Positions 49,121 through 61,208 of a stretch of DNA of 62,500 bases are shown here, in pieces. Positions within the stretch are counted from its first letter, which is position 1; every line of letters begins with the position of its first letter. The position numbers were made by a program, and so were the translations under genes. The notes beneath the pieces are model-generated. The model made no database searches, was not told the origin of the DNA, and saw only the letters and a list, made by a program, of their open reading frames with translations. This DNA comes from Bigelowiella natans CCMP2755 (Eukaryota; Cercozoa; Chlorarachniophyceae), in contig ADNK01002660.1 in assembly GCA_000320545.1 (NCBI GenBank), forward strand, positions 1-62,500. The letters are read 5' to 3'.

Positions 49121-50610
49121 AAGAAAGGTCTGCGTAGAATTACGAATCAATTAATCTGCCATAGAAAACTAAGTATAGAAACCCTTTAAGTGTCTGTACC
49201 TTACACTACAGCTTGGTGGTATAGCCGGTCTCGTGTCTCGTGCGCGGTGGAGCGTGTATGTGGAAGTGCGTGCTTACGATGGCGGGATTCGTTTTGAAGT
49301 TTGGGAGCTGGGGTTCGGAGTTGACACTTTCAGATTCAAGGAACATCAACGAACTTCATCTATTTTTTAATCTCACCATTGGTAATTCGTCTGAGACAAC
49401 AAAAGCTTCTGTCGCAGGAGGGAGACACTACGGCGATGTACCTCATTAGAAAGCGTCCGTCTCAGAACAAAATGTTCTCTAAACTTTACAATAATTTGCA
49501 AACTGGATGATCATTTTAAACAACGACAATCATTTCCTCGGGTTCTCAAGAATATTTCAGGATGAACAATGATGCAAATGCGTCTGTTTAGTTTTCGTTG
49601 TGTTTTACATTGCCTTTATCGCTCGGGGGTACTTTGTGCTGTGTGCAAGAGGGTATCTCGAAGATTGTTCTCATTGCAATACTGACGTTTTCCGTTTGTC
49701 GTAGTAAACTTTTGGTGGTTAAATTCGTACAAATTGAGCGTTTTTTTCGCATTGAGTGACACGTAGTCTCAGTTGCACGATTCTTCCGGAGGAAGTATCT
49801 GTACAAGCTAAACACAGCATTAAAGATGTAACAACGACAAGTAAATTTGGTCGTCGCGTTGGGAAAAAATGACATTGGCAGCACAATCATGCAACTCTCA
49901 CTTTCTACGCAATGCAATTTTGTGCAATTACACAAGATTTTCCAGCCGGAACATGACACGCGTGACACCCAGTTGAGCAACCACTGTCCGACCGACGCTT
50001 TGACCCGGAAACATCGAAGAAAATTCTAAAATGTCTTCCGAATTTTGCTGCATTGCCATTTTCGCCCTTCATTTGTTGTACTTCGTCGAGTCTGAACAAA
50101 AATCGCACGATGACATTGATCGTTTTGTCAATTCAGTTTCAACTGCACAATTGGGATTGATTCATTCCTAGCTGAATCAACCATTCGTTCAATCACTTCT
50201 TTCAGCGACAAGTGTCATTTTGATGAGAAACACACGGCAATTTTCATCATCGACAAATGACATCCTCGAATCGCACTTGTGCGGTGGGGCACCTTTGCTA
50301 GCTTTGGAATTGCTTGCGCCACGCACAACAATCGCTCATGATTGTCATGCAACGTGTTGCACACATTGCACGTTGCATGGACATCACATTGCTGTGTCCA
50401 TCGTGCTTCGTTTGTCAGGTTCGTTTTGTCATTCGATCATTCAACCAAGTTCTTGAAGTCCCGCGTCAGCACGTCCAAAGATCCTTTCAGCCGCACCACA
50501 CACACACCTGTCTGTAGCGCGTACCACTACGCGGGCACAAGTCACGTGCGACAACAAAGGGGTTGTCGCGGATATAGAATATAGATAACGTAGATATTAA
50601 TACAGCATAG

Positions 50611-50695
50611 GCACGTGGGTTCCGGCGGGACTCATGGCAGCACACCGGAAGTGTGCTGCCCCACGTGCGGCGGCATTCGCGAAAGCTTCGCGAAT
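50611..50695. repeat. Nested inverted repeats plus palindrome
   Basis: GCACGTGGG (50611) pairs with CCCACGTGC (50660). Inside it GCAGCACAC (50637) pairs with GTGTGCTGC (50651) around a CGGAA loop. Directly after, ATTCGCGAA (50675) pairs with TTCGCGAAT (50687) around AGC. All arms are perfect 9-mers. An A/T-rich repeat (TTTAATAAAAAT) follows at 50713-50745. Confidence 0.85.
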
Positions 50696-51018
50696 GATTA
50701 CGCAGTGCACGATTTAATAAAAATATAATCTTTAATAAAAATAAACACAACTCTTCAAAAGGAAGCAAACGTGCCTTTCCCCCCCCCTGCCTACTTGTGC
50801 ACGTAGCGCCTCGGCCTGTGAACACCTTACGCGCAACAACCTTTGGCTTCCACACACGGGAAACGATTTGACTAACAATGTCACATTGCTGTGTCTGTCA
50901 TGAGTCATGTGATGCGACACACACAATGCACGTCGTGTCACTGTGTCCATCATCCGCACAGCTGCACACATGGACAGACACACACCACGTGCACGCACGA
51001 CACAGACGGCGGCAGCCC

Positions 51019-51125
51019 GTCGTCTCGACCTTGCTTGTAGCTTGCTAGCTTGTTGTTTCGATCGTTCGAGGTCGTGAGGCAGCACGTCGTCTCGACCTTG
51101 TTCATTGCTATTTCGATCGTTCGAG
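51019..51125 (+). repeat. Direct repeat of a bipartite motif
   Basis: CGTCGTCTCGACCTTG occurs at 51019 and 51085, each followed about 10-20 bases on by TTTCGATCGTTCGAG (51056, 51111). The intervening sequence differs, so only the two blocks are conserved. Confidence 0.8.
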
Positions 51126-51983
51126 ACTTGTCACGCTGGCACGTTGCAACCAACCCCTTTCAGCCTTCTAGCTAGCCTTGCTAGCTTGTCTCCAGATTTG
51201 GCCATGCCAGCGTGGAACACAAACCGGTCCAGTCATTTGTCGCAATCCACCTCACTCTCAAGCTCTTGCTCTGTCTAGCTGTGCTCGCTGCTGATGCGAT
51301 CCCGCTCAATGCAAGCTAGCAAGCAGCAAGCCCGCCAGCCCGGGTGCGCTAGCGCACCAAGCAGACAAGCTAGCAAGACCGCTCTTGTGCTAGCTGGACC
51401 ACCAGCCAGCCAAGCTAGCTAGCAAGTTGGCAAGACTGGCGGAAGACTAGAAGACATTCTAGCATTGTTGCAGGAGGATCGATCTTCAGCCGAAAATTAA
51501 CGTCGCGTGAAAATCAACAAGAGGCACCACACTTGCACTGCTAGACTGCAACGCACATGCTGTGTCCATCATTTCACCGTGCTGCGGAATGCTAGAATGT
51601 CTACATTTGATCAATGCTAGATTGATGTCACTAGCTGCGCCGGCTGCGACAACGGTCTTCAACCACATGCACAACCCAAAAAATGCGAAACGACCAGTGA
51701 CTGTCAAATGTTTTGTGTTTTGACGTAATTGAAGGTTTGTGGCAGACACTGACATGGCAATCATTGCATGCTAGCAAGTGCGAGAAGAAATGATTCCAGT
51801 TTTTCATCAAACTGTGGGCTTTTGACATGCACAGAGTTGTGATCACTCGTGTGCGTATGTACACAAATTCTGGGTTGTAAGAGTCTAATGTGTAGACATG
51901 GCACTCACTAGTTCCCTTCTAATTTTACTTTCCTTTCCCACAATTTTCTTCAGGCCATTTATTTCTTAACGACGGTCTAGAAC

Positions 51984-53791
51984 TTATATCTGAGTCTTGC
52001 TCTCAATTTCGGAAGATTTTTTAACTGAGGTTCCAAGGTAGGTTCCATCTCCACCAGGGAATATTGGGAGGAGCCACATCCATCTGAATTGTAGGTACTG
52101 TTAGCATCACTATGCAGTCTTTCACACGGATCAGTGAGTGGAATGTCAAAAATCTAATGCACGTTGATGTCATACTGTGTTGCGGGTCTGTGTTATATGA
52201 TATATCTCCATCATTACGGTGGGCCGAAGATTTGAATGAAGTTGTTCCAGTAGCCGTTGTCAAACTTGGCGTGAGCCACGTTGAAACGATGCACAATAAA
52301 TGGATCAGTATTGTTCTTCTTCTCACGAAGCTCAATTGTAGTCATGTTGTTCAGAGTAAGCTGAAGAAAGAAAACAATAAGATCAGATAATCATTTATTT
52401 CAAGCTCCTCAATCATTCCTACCCTAATTTCTCTTTCATAATATAAATATGGCTGTGGTATGACTATGTCTCGGCACTTACGTTCATGTGGAAGGTGAAG
52501 AACATGCACAAAGCGATGAACAGGAACAAACATAGAAGGTAGACAATCAGGACGAGAAGGTCTTTCAGGAGGAAAACTGTGGTGTCCATCTGGGAACGAA
52601 CAACGGCAAAAACAGCAATTAGCCGTGTACTAACCATGATATATGTATAAACAAACGAATCGTACTAAGTTTTAACACCTCTCTACACACTCGCGCATAT
52701 CTCTAATCGCATTTGAATACTTACAATGGGGCGGAACGCGTAAACAAGACGACGAGCCATTCCTCCAAGAATAAATCCCAGGCATGCAATAGCATAAAAT
52801 AGTAGCAAGAGGAAAGTCTTGTAGTTACGATGGCCAACACAATTGCGGATCCACGGACCTGATATTGTTAAAATTACTTCAAATACTGATATTCATCTTC
52901 AGAATTCCTAAATCCGACTGATATTTAGACTAAAATTCAGCTCAGTTTTGTTCTTACAGTGGTGATCCATCCTGAGAATGCAGCGGTCGCAGATACGGCA
53001 ATGGTGGGTACGGTCAGGTTTGTAGAGGTTGCAGGCAGAGCAGTGGCGATAGTAACCATACTGCTTTTTCCGTTCCAAAATAACTATCGACTTCAGCCAG
53101 GCAATGACTCGGGACTGCGAAGTAGCATAAAATTAGTTTTAAATTTACGTATCACGTTTGTAATTCAGGAACTCAAGCCAACCCCATATAAACTTTCGCC
53201 AACTCCATTCCATCCTATCTAACCCAAAAAATTGAAACGCGCGTCAGATGTTCAGACATACGTTATTTAGGTCTGCTTTAGTGTCTTGAATAATCTCTTT
53301 CACACGGTTGTCGTCTTCGTCTTTAATCTCGAAATCTCCATCGACCCATCTCTGCATGTTGCAAAGTGTAAATGGAAGAGCAAATTAGAGGAATCGCTAA
53401 TTAACCGGCTGATGTTTGTTTTGCACCAATTCGAAGAAGATACCGAAATAGCCGAGGAAATGAATACGTCATGCATCATATCACATCAAAAATACAAGCT
53501 CCAAACGCCACCACCGTATGAAAAAATGACCTTTCTATCCGCGGACGTTTCCCGAGGGATGTAGCCAGGACTCGATGTTGACGCCAAAATGAAGCAGGTG
53601 ATCAGCATTCCAAACATGACATGGAAGGAAACCAGTACGCCATAGAGTTCGGGTTCCGATGGTGTGTAAAAATATTGGCCATCACTATCCCCATTAACTG
53701 CTTTCACTTGCGGGATGAGGTTGAACGCCAGGAAAGTCGTGTAGACAGTCGTGATTAAAATCACGACAAAAGCCGGGTAGATGTATGACAT
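51984..53791 (-). CDS. DHHC-type protein S-palmitoyltransferase
   Basis: It transfers palmitate from CoA to protein cysteines in endomembranes. Exons: 53791-53531, about 53352-53264, about 53114-52962, about 52861-52728, about 52592-52493, about 52363-52207, about 52099-51984. Exon 1 has two membrane segments ([33 protein letters not shown]) and then SPGYIPRE. The CRD reads [31 protein letters not shown], then C and [15 protein letters not shown]. The active-site Cys codon of DHHC is split by an intron (T|GT). Two more hydrophobic segments follow ([35 protein letters not shown]). Then come TTIELRE (the usual TTxE motif) and [15 protein letters not shown]. All key residues of the family are present and the length of about 300 residues is typical. 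Confidence 0.93.
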
Positions 53792-55643
53792 GCTATTGCC
53801 CTACTCCTCTACCAAAGCTGTTTTTTTCCACTGACTCGAGCCTAATCGCGATTACAAGATCATATGTATTATAACCTTTAACAAATGCATCTTTGATATC
53901 AGGGTTTGTTCTCAACATCCACATAAATTTAGACTGTGTAGAACACCGTCAAAATAACGAACTATTGTGCAAAAGGGATAGAAATACGTACGTTCACAAG
54001 CTTAGATAACACAAGTTTTATAGAAACGGAAATTGAAACGGTGTATCTACCTTATTGATAGGGCAAGGGCTGGAGGGGAAGAGATAATACGGGGGTGGGA
54101 AATGGCAAGGTTATGGCTCGACCAAGCCAGGGATTGAACAGATTCAAGATCTAAACTCAGTGATGTCAGAGCTGAATTAAAATATCAGCTCATAAAACTA
54201 TTAAAATATTATTAAAAAATTATGTCTCTTTACTTAAATATAATGCTTTTGTTAAATCTCATCCATAATCTGTCGAACTTTAATTCTGAACGATTGAGAT
54301 ATGTTTTCTGCGTAACGTTTGATATTACTAAAACGCGACAATACATATATTTCAGACAAATGAAAATACGTTTATAGGTGCGCATGTACTATATACTGTT
54401 CATTATAGCTAAATTAATAATTTTGTGTCCTGTAAATATGTAATATATTACAATAATAAGTAAATCCAAGTCTATTTTCGAAGCGGAAAACTCTGAATAT
54501 TTATTCACTAAATTCGTAATTTACGGGTTAACACGCCAGCTAGCAACATGTAGAAGCATAATAGGCCATTTATAAATCTTGGATGGCCTATATTTAAGAT
54601 ATACTTATTGCTTATAATTATGTATAAAATTGCACAAAAATTAATTTTTACCTCATCATTGCCTTACAAATTAAAAATTGTACACGATTTACATCATTAT
54701 ATCGGTGATGAAAAGATATAGATGTGCTACTTATTTCATCATTTTTCCCCCGAATTTAGATCGTATTTTCGATTTTTCCCTTTTTTTGCAGCTTTTGGCC
54801 AAAATCGACAGAATTTGGAGTAAGTATAAAAATGATTTTATAAGCTTGTCTTTAGAACACAAGTCCCATCCTTATTTACCATTGTACACATTAACCAATT
54901 GTAAAATCCAAAAAACGATGTATTTTTTTCCCACTAAAATCCTCGTTATGATCTATTTTTTCACGTCGCATGATGCAACCCTTAGAAATTTGTACCAACG
55001 CGAACATCACATAGAAAATGATTATGGTAATTTTACCAATTTGTATCCAACTTCACTAACTTCACAGAAGCACAAAAAAAAGTTTCGGGCATGATAAAAA
55101 CATCCGTTAGTAACGGTTCAATTATCTTTATACATGTACATGTAAGGCGATATCTCAGAAACACATAGAGGAAATGTACAAAATAAGTGTTCGTGACAGA
55201 AAGATAGATAGATTCTCTTAGAATTATTATCGACAGTATGCGTTGCATTCGACTGTGTGTTTACTTTGTAGTTTGACTGGAATATTATCCTCACAATATA
55301 ATCTACAATTTGCTACCATCTCTTAACCTAAGAAATTAGTCCAAACTCGAATTTATCCTCGACTTCATTGGGAAAGGGGGATGATTTCAGGATTTCCAAA
55401 GCCAACGAACGACTCCAAAACCAATCTCCACTTTCCTCTTTGCATCGGATGTGTGAGTATCGGGAAGATTTCAGGCATATTAAGAAAAGAGACAACATTG
55501 AAAAACTTTGATCAACATAAAATGAAGGTCCGTTTCTACTTTAATCGAGTATACTATTCCTGAAAGATTGAAAAAGACGAGTGGCTTCCCCCGACGAGAT
55601 TGCTAAAAGTAGGGCCCTGCTGCCCCCAGGCCGTGGTTGGGGA
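53792..55643. other. AT-rich spacer without supported gene
   Basis: The sequence is strongly AT-rich. A 138-codon ORF at 54678-55094 (plus) is Lys/Ile/Phe-rich with no domain and looks like chance. A fragment near 55480-55370 (minus) reads LTHPMQRGKWRLVLESFVGF and may be an exon of the next minus-strand gene. Confidence 0.5.
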
Positions 55644-56183
55644 CTAACGGTACGTCCATAGGCAGAATGAATTTGAAAGATTTTTGGAATTAAGTTCTAA
55701 AGTTTGGCGAGGGTGTGCAATCTTACTGGCGAGCGAGATCCACTTGCAAAACAACCTGCAGCGAGCAGAAAAGAAGTGGGGAAATTGTAGTCGTTAAATC
55801 TATCAGAAAATACGCTGGAATTACACAGTAGCTCTGACGAATATTTTCCAATGAATTATGCATGGTTTTGCAGTTCTTACGTACCTGCCACCGTCAACAG
55901 TTTCAAAAAGATAAACCCGATACTCGTTTCCAATTCTAGAGGGAGGGAGAGATTCGTTCAATTTATAGAATGAAACTTGAGAACATCGAGGGAATTGAGG
56001 GCGGTTTACCCACGCTAATATCCTTTTGCCGTAAGGAATAGGCACGACAGGCCTGGGAAAGGGCGAGGATAGAAATATGCGAGAGAGAATGTCGGTGCGC
56101 TCCTCCAGGTCGTCTAGGTGTCTTGTTTCCTGTGGTAGCTTCATTGATAGAAGAATTTCTTCAATTTTTCGTTGCAAAATATT
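55644..56183 (-). CDS. Unrecognised short protein, partial model
   Basis: An exon near 56183-55886 reads LQRKIEEILLSMKLPQETRH, then PVVPIPYGKRILAW, then NEYRVYLFETVDGG. It ends at a GGCAG|GTACGT donor. The next exon (about 55756-55644) joins in phase as AG|G and reads LFCKWISLASKIAHPRQTLE to a TAG stop. No start ATG is visible, so there may be upstream exons under or beyond the (CA)n/(GA)n tract at 56350. No family is recognised. Confidence 0.4.
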
Positions 56184-56350
56184 CTCATATATTCCAATTG
56201 TAGGTCAAATACACCGGTTAGGCTCCCCCCTGCCCCCCCACGCTCAAGCATTACAAAAAAGGGGGAGAGTGGGAAGCGGAAGGCGCCACCTCTTCCCAAA
56301 CGTCCAGGGGGTAACTATAAGAGCTGTGGATAGTGAAGAATACACACAAA

Positions 56351-56428
<78 letters not shown>

Positions 56429-56677
56429 GAGAGAGAACTGAGGTTGTCCTTTGACATTTAGATTCTTCCTCCACCTCCTTGAGCCCAAATCTGGAAATGA
56501 TTGCAAATTCAACAAACTCAAACCTGGAGAAACTTTTGGAGTATGTTTATGCACCAATCAATAGATTTAGAATTCAAAGAAAAGAAATACAGGACATTGT
56601 TCATAAATTGTCATTAGGATTTATGGATATGTAGCGATCTATCATAATAGCAATTATAATTTTCTTTGAATAATAAG
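56184..56677. other. Spacer with (CA)n-(GA)n microsatellite
   Basis: The (CA)n tract at 56350-56385 passes into (GA)n to 56435. The region separates a minus-strand gene from the first recognised exon of the ankyrin gene. A first exon of either gene may be hidden here. Confidence 0.5.
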
Positions 56678-57101
56678 GCTTGCGAGCTTTGAGCTGCCTC
56701 CCCCACCTATACCGACCAAAGACATGGAAGTTAAAGCAGATGATGTCACCATGAATAGTGATCTTCAGGAAATGGTAAGCACAAAAGCAGCCTAAACATG
56801 TAGCAGAGTGTGTTGTCTCTCAAGAGAGGATTGGAGAAACCTAGATACGGTTGAAAGCTAGTGTAATATTCCCATTTTACATCGTGCTGTGTCGGCTATA
56901 TATAGGGCGAGAAATATACAACAACAGGACATGGATCAGCTAGCTCTTCTTTCACATCGAAGCAGCAGCAGCAGCAGCAGCAGGTTCATCCTGAAACGCA
57001 GAGAGGCACGGGCAAAAATGAAGGTAGCGCCTCAAAAATTTCACATGCAAGTAGATAATCCTCTCCCGCGCATACGTATGCAGAGGGGGTGAGTGAGTGT
57101 A

Positions 57102-57145
<44 letters not shown>

Positions 57146-57728
57146 TGTGCGGTCGCGGCGGCGGAAATAACCTCTCTGGCATCCCCTCTCAATATCTCAA
57201 AAGAAAGAGTAGAGGAGTAGGAATGGGGGGTTGTGACGTTTTCTTTGTTTCTTTGTCTGTTTGTGTGCGTGTGTGTTCGGGGTGGGGGGGTTGGGTGATA
57301 ACCAGCTTCTGCTGCAGGAAACAGCCACAAGAAGAATGCTGCCCCTCTTAACTCAGAGCAGCAGCTTTCCGTCGACGACAAGGAGACAACAATACCTAAA
57401 AGCGGAACGCAAAGCACCGTACCTGACCTTGTAACCCCTCCCTCTAGTCGGCCAAGGAAGCGGAGAACATCTCCACGAAAGCCTTCATCTCCGTCTCCGG
57501 GTAGTGCAGTCGAAGAACCAGGAAAAACACAAGAGCGGCAGCAACAGCAGCAAGGTGAGCACAGATCGGAGGGCAGCCCTCACAATCAACCGAGAAGGAC
57601 GTTGAGGCCGCGGCAACGGCGAAAGTCAAACCTTCGCGAGGATCCAGAGGAAGGGGGGAAAGGGAAGAAGGACATACAGTCAGCCAGCTCCGAAGGTGTG
57701 TATGATTTACATGAAAGAAGGCACAAAC

Positions 57729-57794
<66 letters not shown>

Positions 57795-58709
57795 TTTCAT
57801 AGACCATATCCTGCATGGTGGAAAATCACGTTTTTAAAATGGAAATGTTAATCTTTCAACTGCAGGCATCCCGCAACTGAGAAATTGCGGGCTAATGTGT
57901 AGCTTACTTTGATTTTTGTAAAATTGTAATTGTTAAAAGCAGCCGGAGGAGACGGAAAAGGAGAGGAGGGGGGGACTCACGACGACAATGAACAAAACGT
58001 CAACAACAGTTCCCCTCCGCCTATGACAAGGACTACTAGTGAAGGCGAAGGGAAAAGCGAGGCCGAACCGAGGAATGCACACCTTTATCACCCTGCGATA
58101 CAGGAGACTCCCCCCCCGATGAAAAAGTCATTTAGCGAAGGCGATGGCCACCTCAGGGGCGGAGAGAATAACGTCAGCTGTTCAATAGAGAAAAGCGCCA
58201 ACACTGGAGCAGCTGCTACCACCCCTGGAGATAATCAAAAGGCAGACACTTCAAAGGTATCACTCATCATTATCATCACTGCCATCCCAAGAATCGTTCT
58301 AAAGGGTGCCAGTAACACACACTCACTCACCTGTTAGTGGGCGTTGTGTACTCACCTCACCCCATCCCTTTTGGCCTTTCACTCACTCGATCGGGGCTGT
58401 TGTAGAAATCAAATAAATAGCAATATAGATTTTCCTCTCCAATCTCTTCCCCCCCCTTCTTTGATCCAGGCGCCTTTGAATGAAACCGAGGACGCATCGG
58501 TAGTAGAAGCACCCGGAGAACGCCGAAGGAAAAGGAGGTTTGAGCACATTCCATCAATAAACATAAATATTTCAGCATATTCGCATCATCTTACCAATGC
58601 ACTTCTTTTTCGGATAGAGGTTGGTAGTTGGCGATCGCATTACCATTCATTTTTCCAAAACCATGGATCAATGGCTTTCATATGCTATGTGTTTCGCTGA
58701 CGCTCTCTC

Positions 58710-58763
<54 letters not shown>

Positions 58764-60930
58764 TACGTAAAGATCTAACTACATGTCATTTCTCTATCAT
58801 CGTTCCCCACCTCCCCCTCCAGCGTAAGCGGTGAGTCAACATCCAGCGATTCTTCGCATACCATAGCAAACGACGAGAAAGAGACCGAGGATAATGATGG
58901 AACTAAAGTTGAGGTTGTGTGAGTATTCTTTATTTGATACGACATCGCAAACAACTTAGTTTTGCTGCATCTTGGCCTCGTTCCCCCCAGTTATCTTTCG
59001 AGCTTACTTTTTTTCCCTTACATTTCTGCGTGATGGTGCGAATTATGGTGATGTTCCTTCATCTTTAAGGTGAGTGCAAAGAAGCGGGAAGTGACGACAC
59101 CTCCTCGGCAGAAGACTAAGAAGAAGAAGAAAAACAAAAAAAAAAAAAAGGAGGAGGAGAGTGAAAACAAGCCAAAAGTCACGAAAGCGCGGCTTATTGC
59201 TGCCCTGGTTAGTTGTTACCGTGCACACACACGCACACGCACAGTAAGAATTTGTATTAATGTGTGTGCAAGAGTGTGATGAGAGCGGAAGGATACTCCA
59301 AGGGAAAAAAATCATTAGTGACCTGCGAATTTTTACATGTACTTTCTGATATAAAAGCTCCGACTGATATAACAGCTCCAACTGTTATTCTATCATTACA
59401 CTACATTTTTCACGAAGCAATTATGAGGGGAATAATACTGAATATGATAAAACCCCCGCAAATACCATTGGATACGCTCATGAAAGGTCCGGCGCGACGA
59501 TGCTGCGAAGCTGATATCCTTTCAGGCCAAGTTTCGCTTTAAGATTAACTCCTTGTATGCCTCCACTGATTATGATTATGATTATAATGATGATGATGAT
59601 GATAATGATGATGATGATGGCGATGGTACTGGACAGGTGGGAAATAAAAAACGAGCGGTTGCGAAAAATATCATAATATCAGTGTCATCTCGAACGAATG
59701 CACGATCAAAGGCAGAACCCTCTGATTTCCTTGATGTAAAATGCATGCTCAAGAGAAGGAAAAGAAGTAACCGGCCGATGGAAATTATTGTGATATGGTT
59801 CTCCTCTTTTTCCTGGCGATTTGTTCTTAATATTCCTCAGACAAGATGAATGCGGTCGCACCGTTATGCACTGGGCAGGGGCAAACAACTGTCCAAACGT
59901 GCTGCTAGCCGCCATCAAACGGTGAGTAGTACTACACCACGCCAAGAAGATTAGCAGCGAGCGAGCGCAGAGTAATGATGACATCGGCTTCTTCCCATTC
60001 TTGGTTTCCTTTGCTTTTGTGCTTGTGGCGAAGATGTGTGGTTAATTAACGTATGGTCGATCTCCTCCATGTTTGTTGTTGTTGTTGTTGCAAACGGTGA
60101 CGATGGCGGTGTCAGCTTCGGTGGGGATGTGAATTGCGTTGATAGCAACGTTGGGTCTGGGTAAGTATTTATTACTGGTCATATGTTGATGTGTGCATTG
60201 AGTCATATTCCATGTGTATTTCTCTCGAGCTTGGTACTATTGGTATTTCCTAAGAGACTATGCGATGTTGCTCTGCTTTCAATGGCCCCGCTCGATTGCC
60301 CTGGAAGCTCACACACACACACACACACACACACACAACTCGTCATATTAGAGCTAAATTTATAATGCAAAATAAAAAGAATCGTTAGTTACGTTTGTGT
60401 GCGCTTGCATATTCCTCACTCTCCTGCTTGTGCCATGCTGATTGGTATCTCTTCAAACTTTATTTTACAACGCGAATTATGTATAGGCATGCATGCACAC
60501 CTCTCCATTATGCAACGGCGGGGGGCTACCTAAAGTGTATTCAGGTAGTACCCGGCAGAAATCATTACCAACTTCTACGATTTAGAGGGGGGGGGGAGGG
60601 GGGGGAGCAATACGCTCTGCAAACGGAAGAGAAGGATCTTCCATCCAGTGCATCATCGTTCTAATTGTGCAGATTCTATGCGGTGATGATGGCGCTGTGT
60701 TGTGTCTTTGCATCCTCCTTCCATTTCATTTCACGTACAATTAGAGAGAAAGATGAGGAGTTGCAGAATCGCCAGTTGTGATAGTAAATATTGTGTGTCT
60801 CGTTCCCCAGATACTAACGACTTTTAAAGCTGATATCAACGTCCGCGACACTAACGGAGCAACACCCCTCCACTGGGCCTGTCAACGAGGCCGACTCCAC
60901 ATAGTGAGAACAACTCTATATATATTAATA

Positions 60931-60969
<39 letters not shown>

Positions 60970-61167
60970 TTTCATAGGTGTTCAATGAATGATGTGTTTT
61001 GGCCTCCTCGTGTATTGGTATGATGCTAGGTGAAGTTTCTTCTAGACAAGGATGCGCAAGGCGACATCGTGGACAATTTCGGTCATTACGTTGTATGCAT
61101 TATTCCAGTAGAAAAGACGACTCGTAACGACAAATAGTATGACGATGATATTTCTCATATTTTGTCC

Positions 61168-61208
<41 letters not shown>

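Larger units (their letters stand above)
49121..51983. other. Spacer with structured elements and CTAG words
   Basis: No supported gene. Short ORFs at 49240-49449 and elsewhere lack domains. It holds the nested hairpins at 50611-50695, a direct repeat at 51019-51125 and CTAG-rich sequence at 51030-51450. The DHHC gene ends at its right edge and the giant gene's promoter should lie near its left edge. Confidence 0.6.

Noticed and set aside
54678-55094. 138-codon ORF in AT-rich spacer
   Set aside because: Composition follows base composition, no domain is visible and no splice neighbours are apparent.
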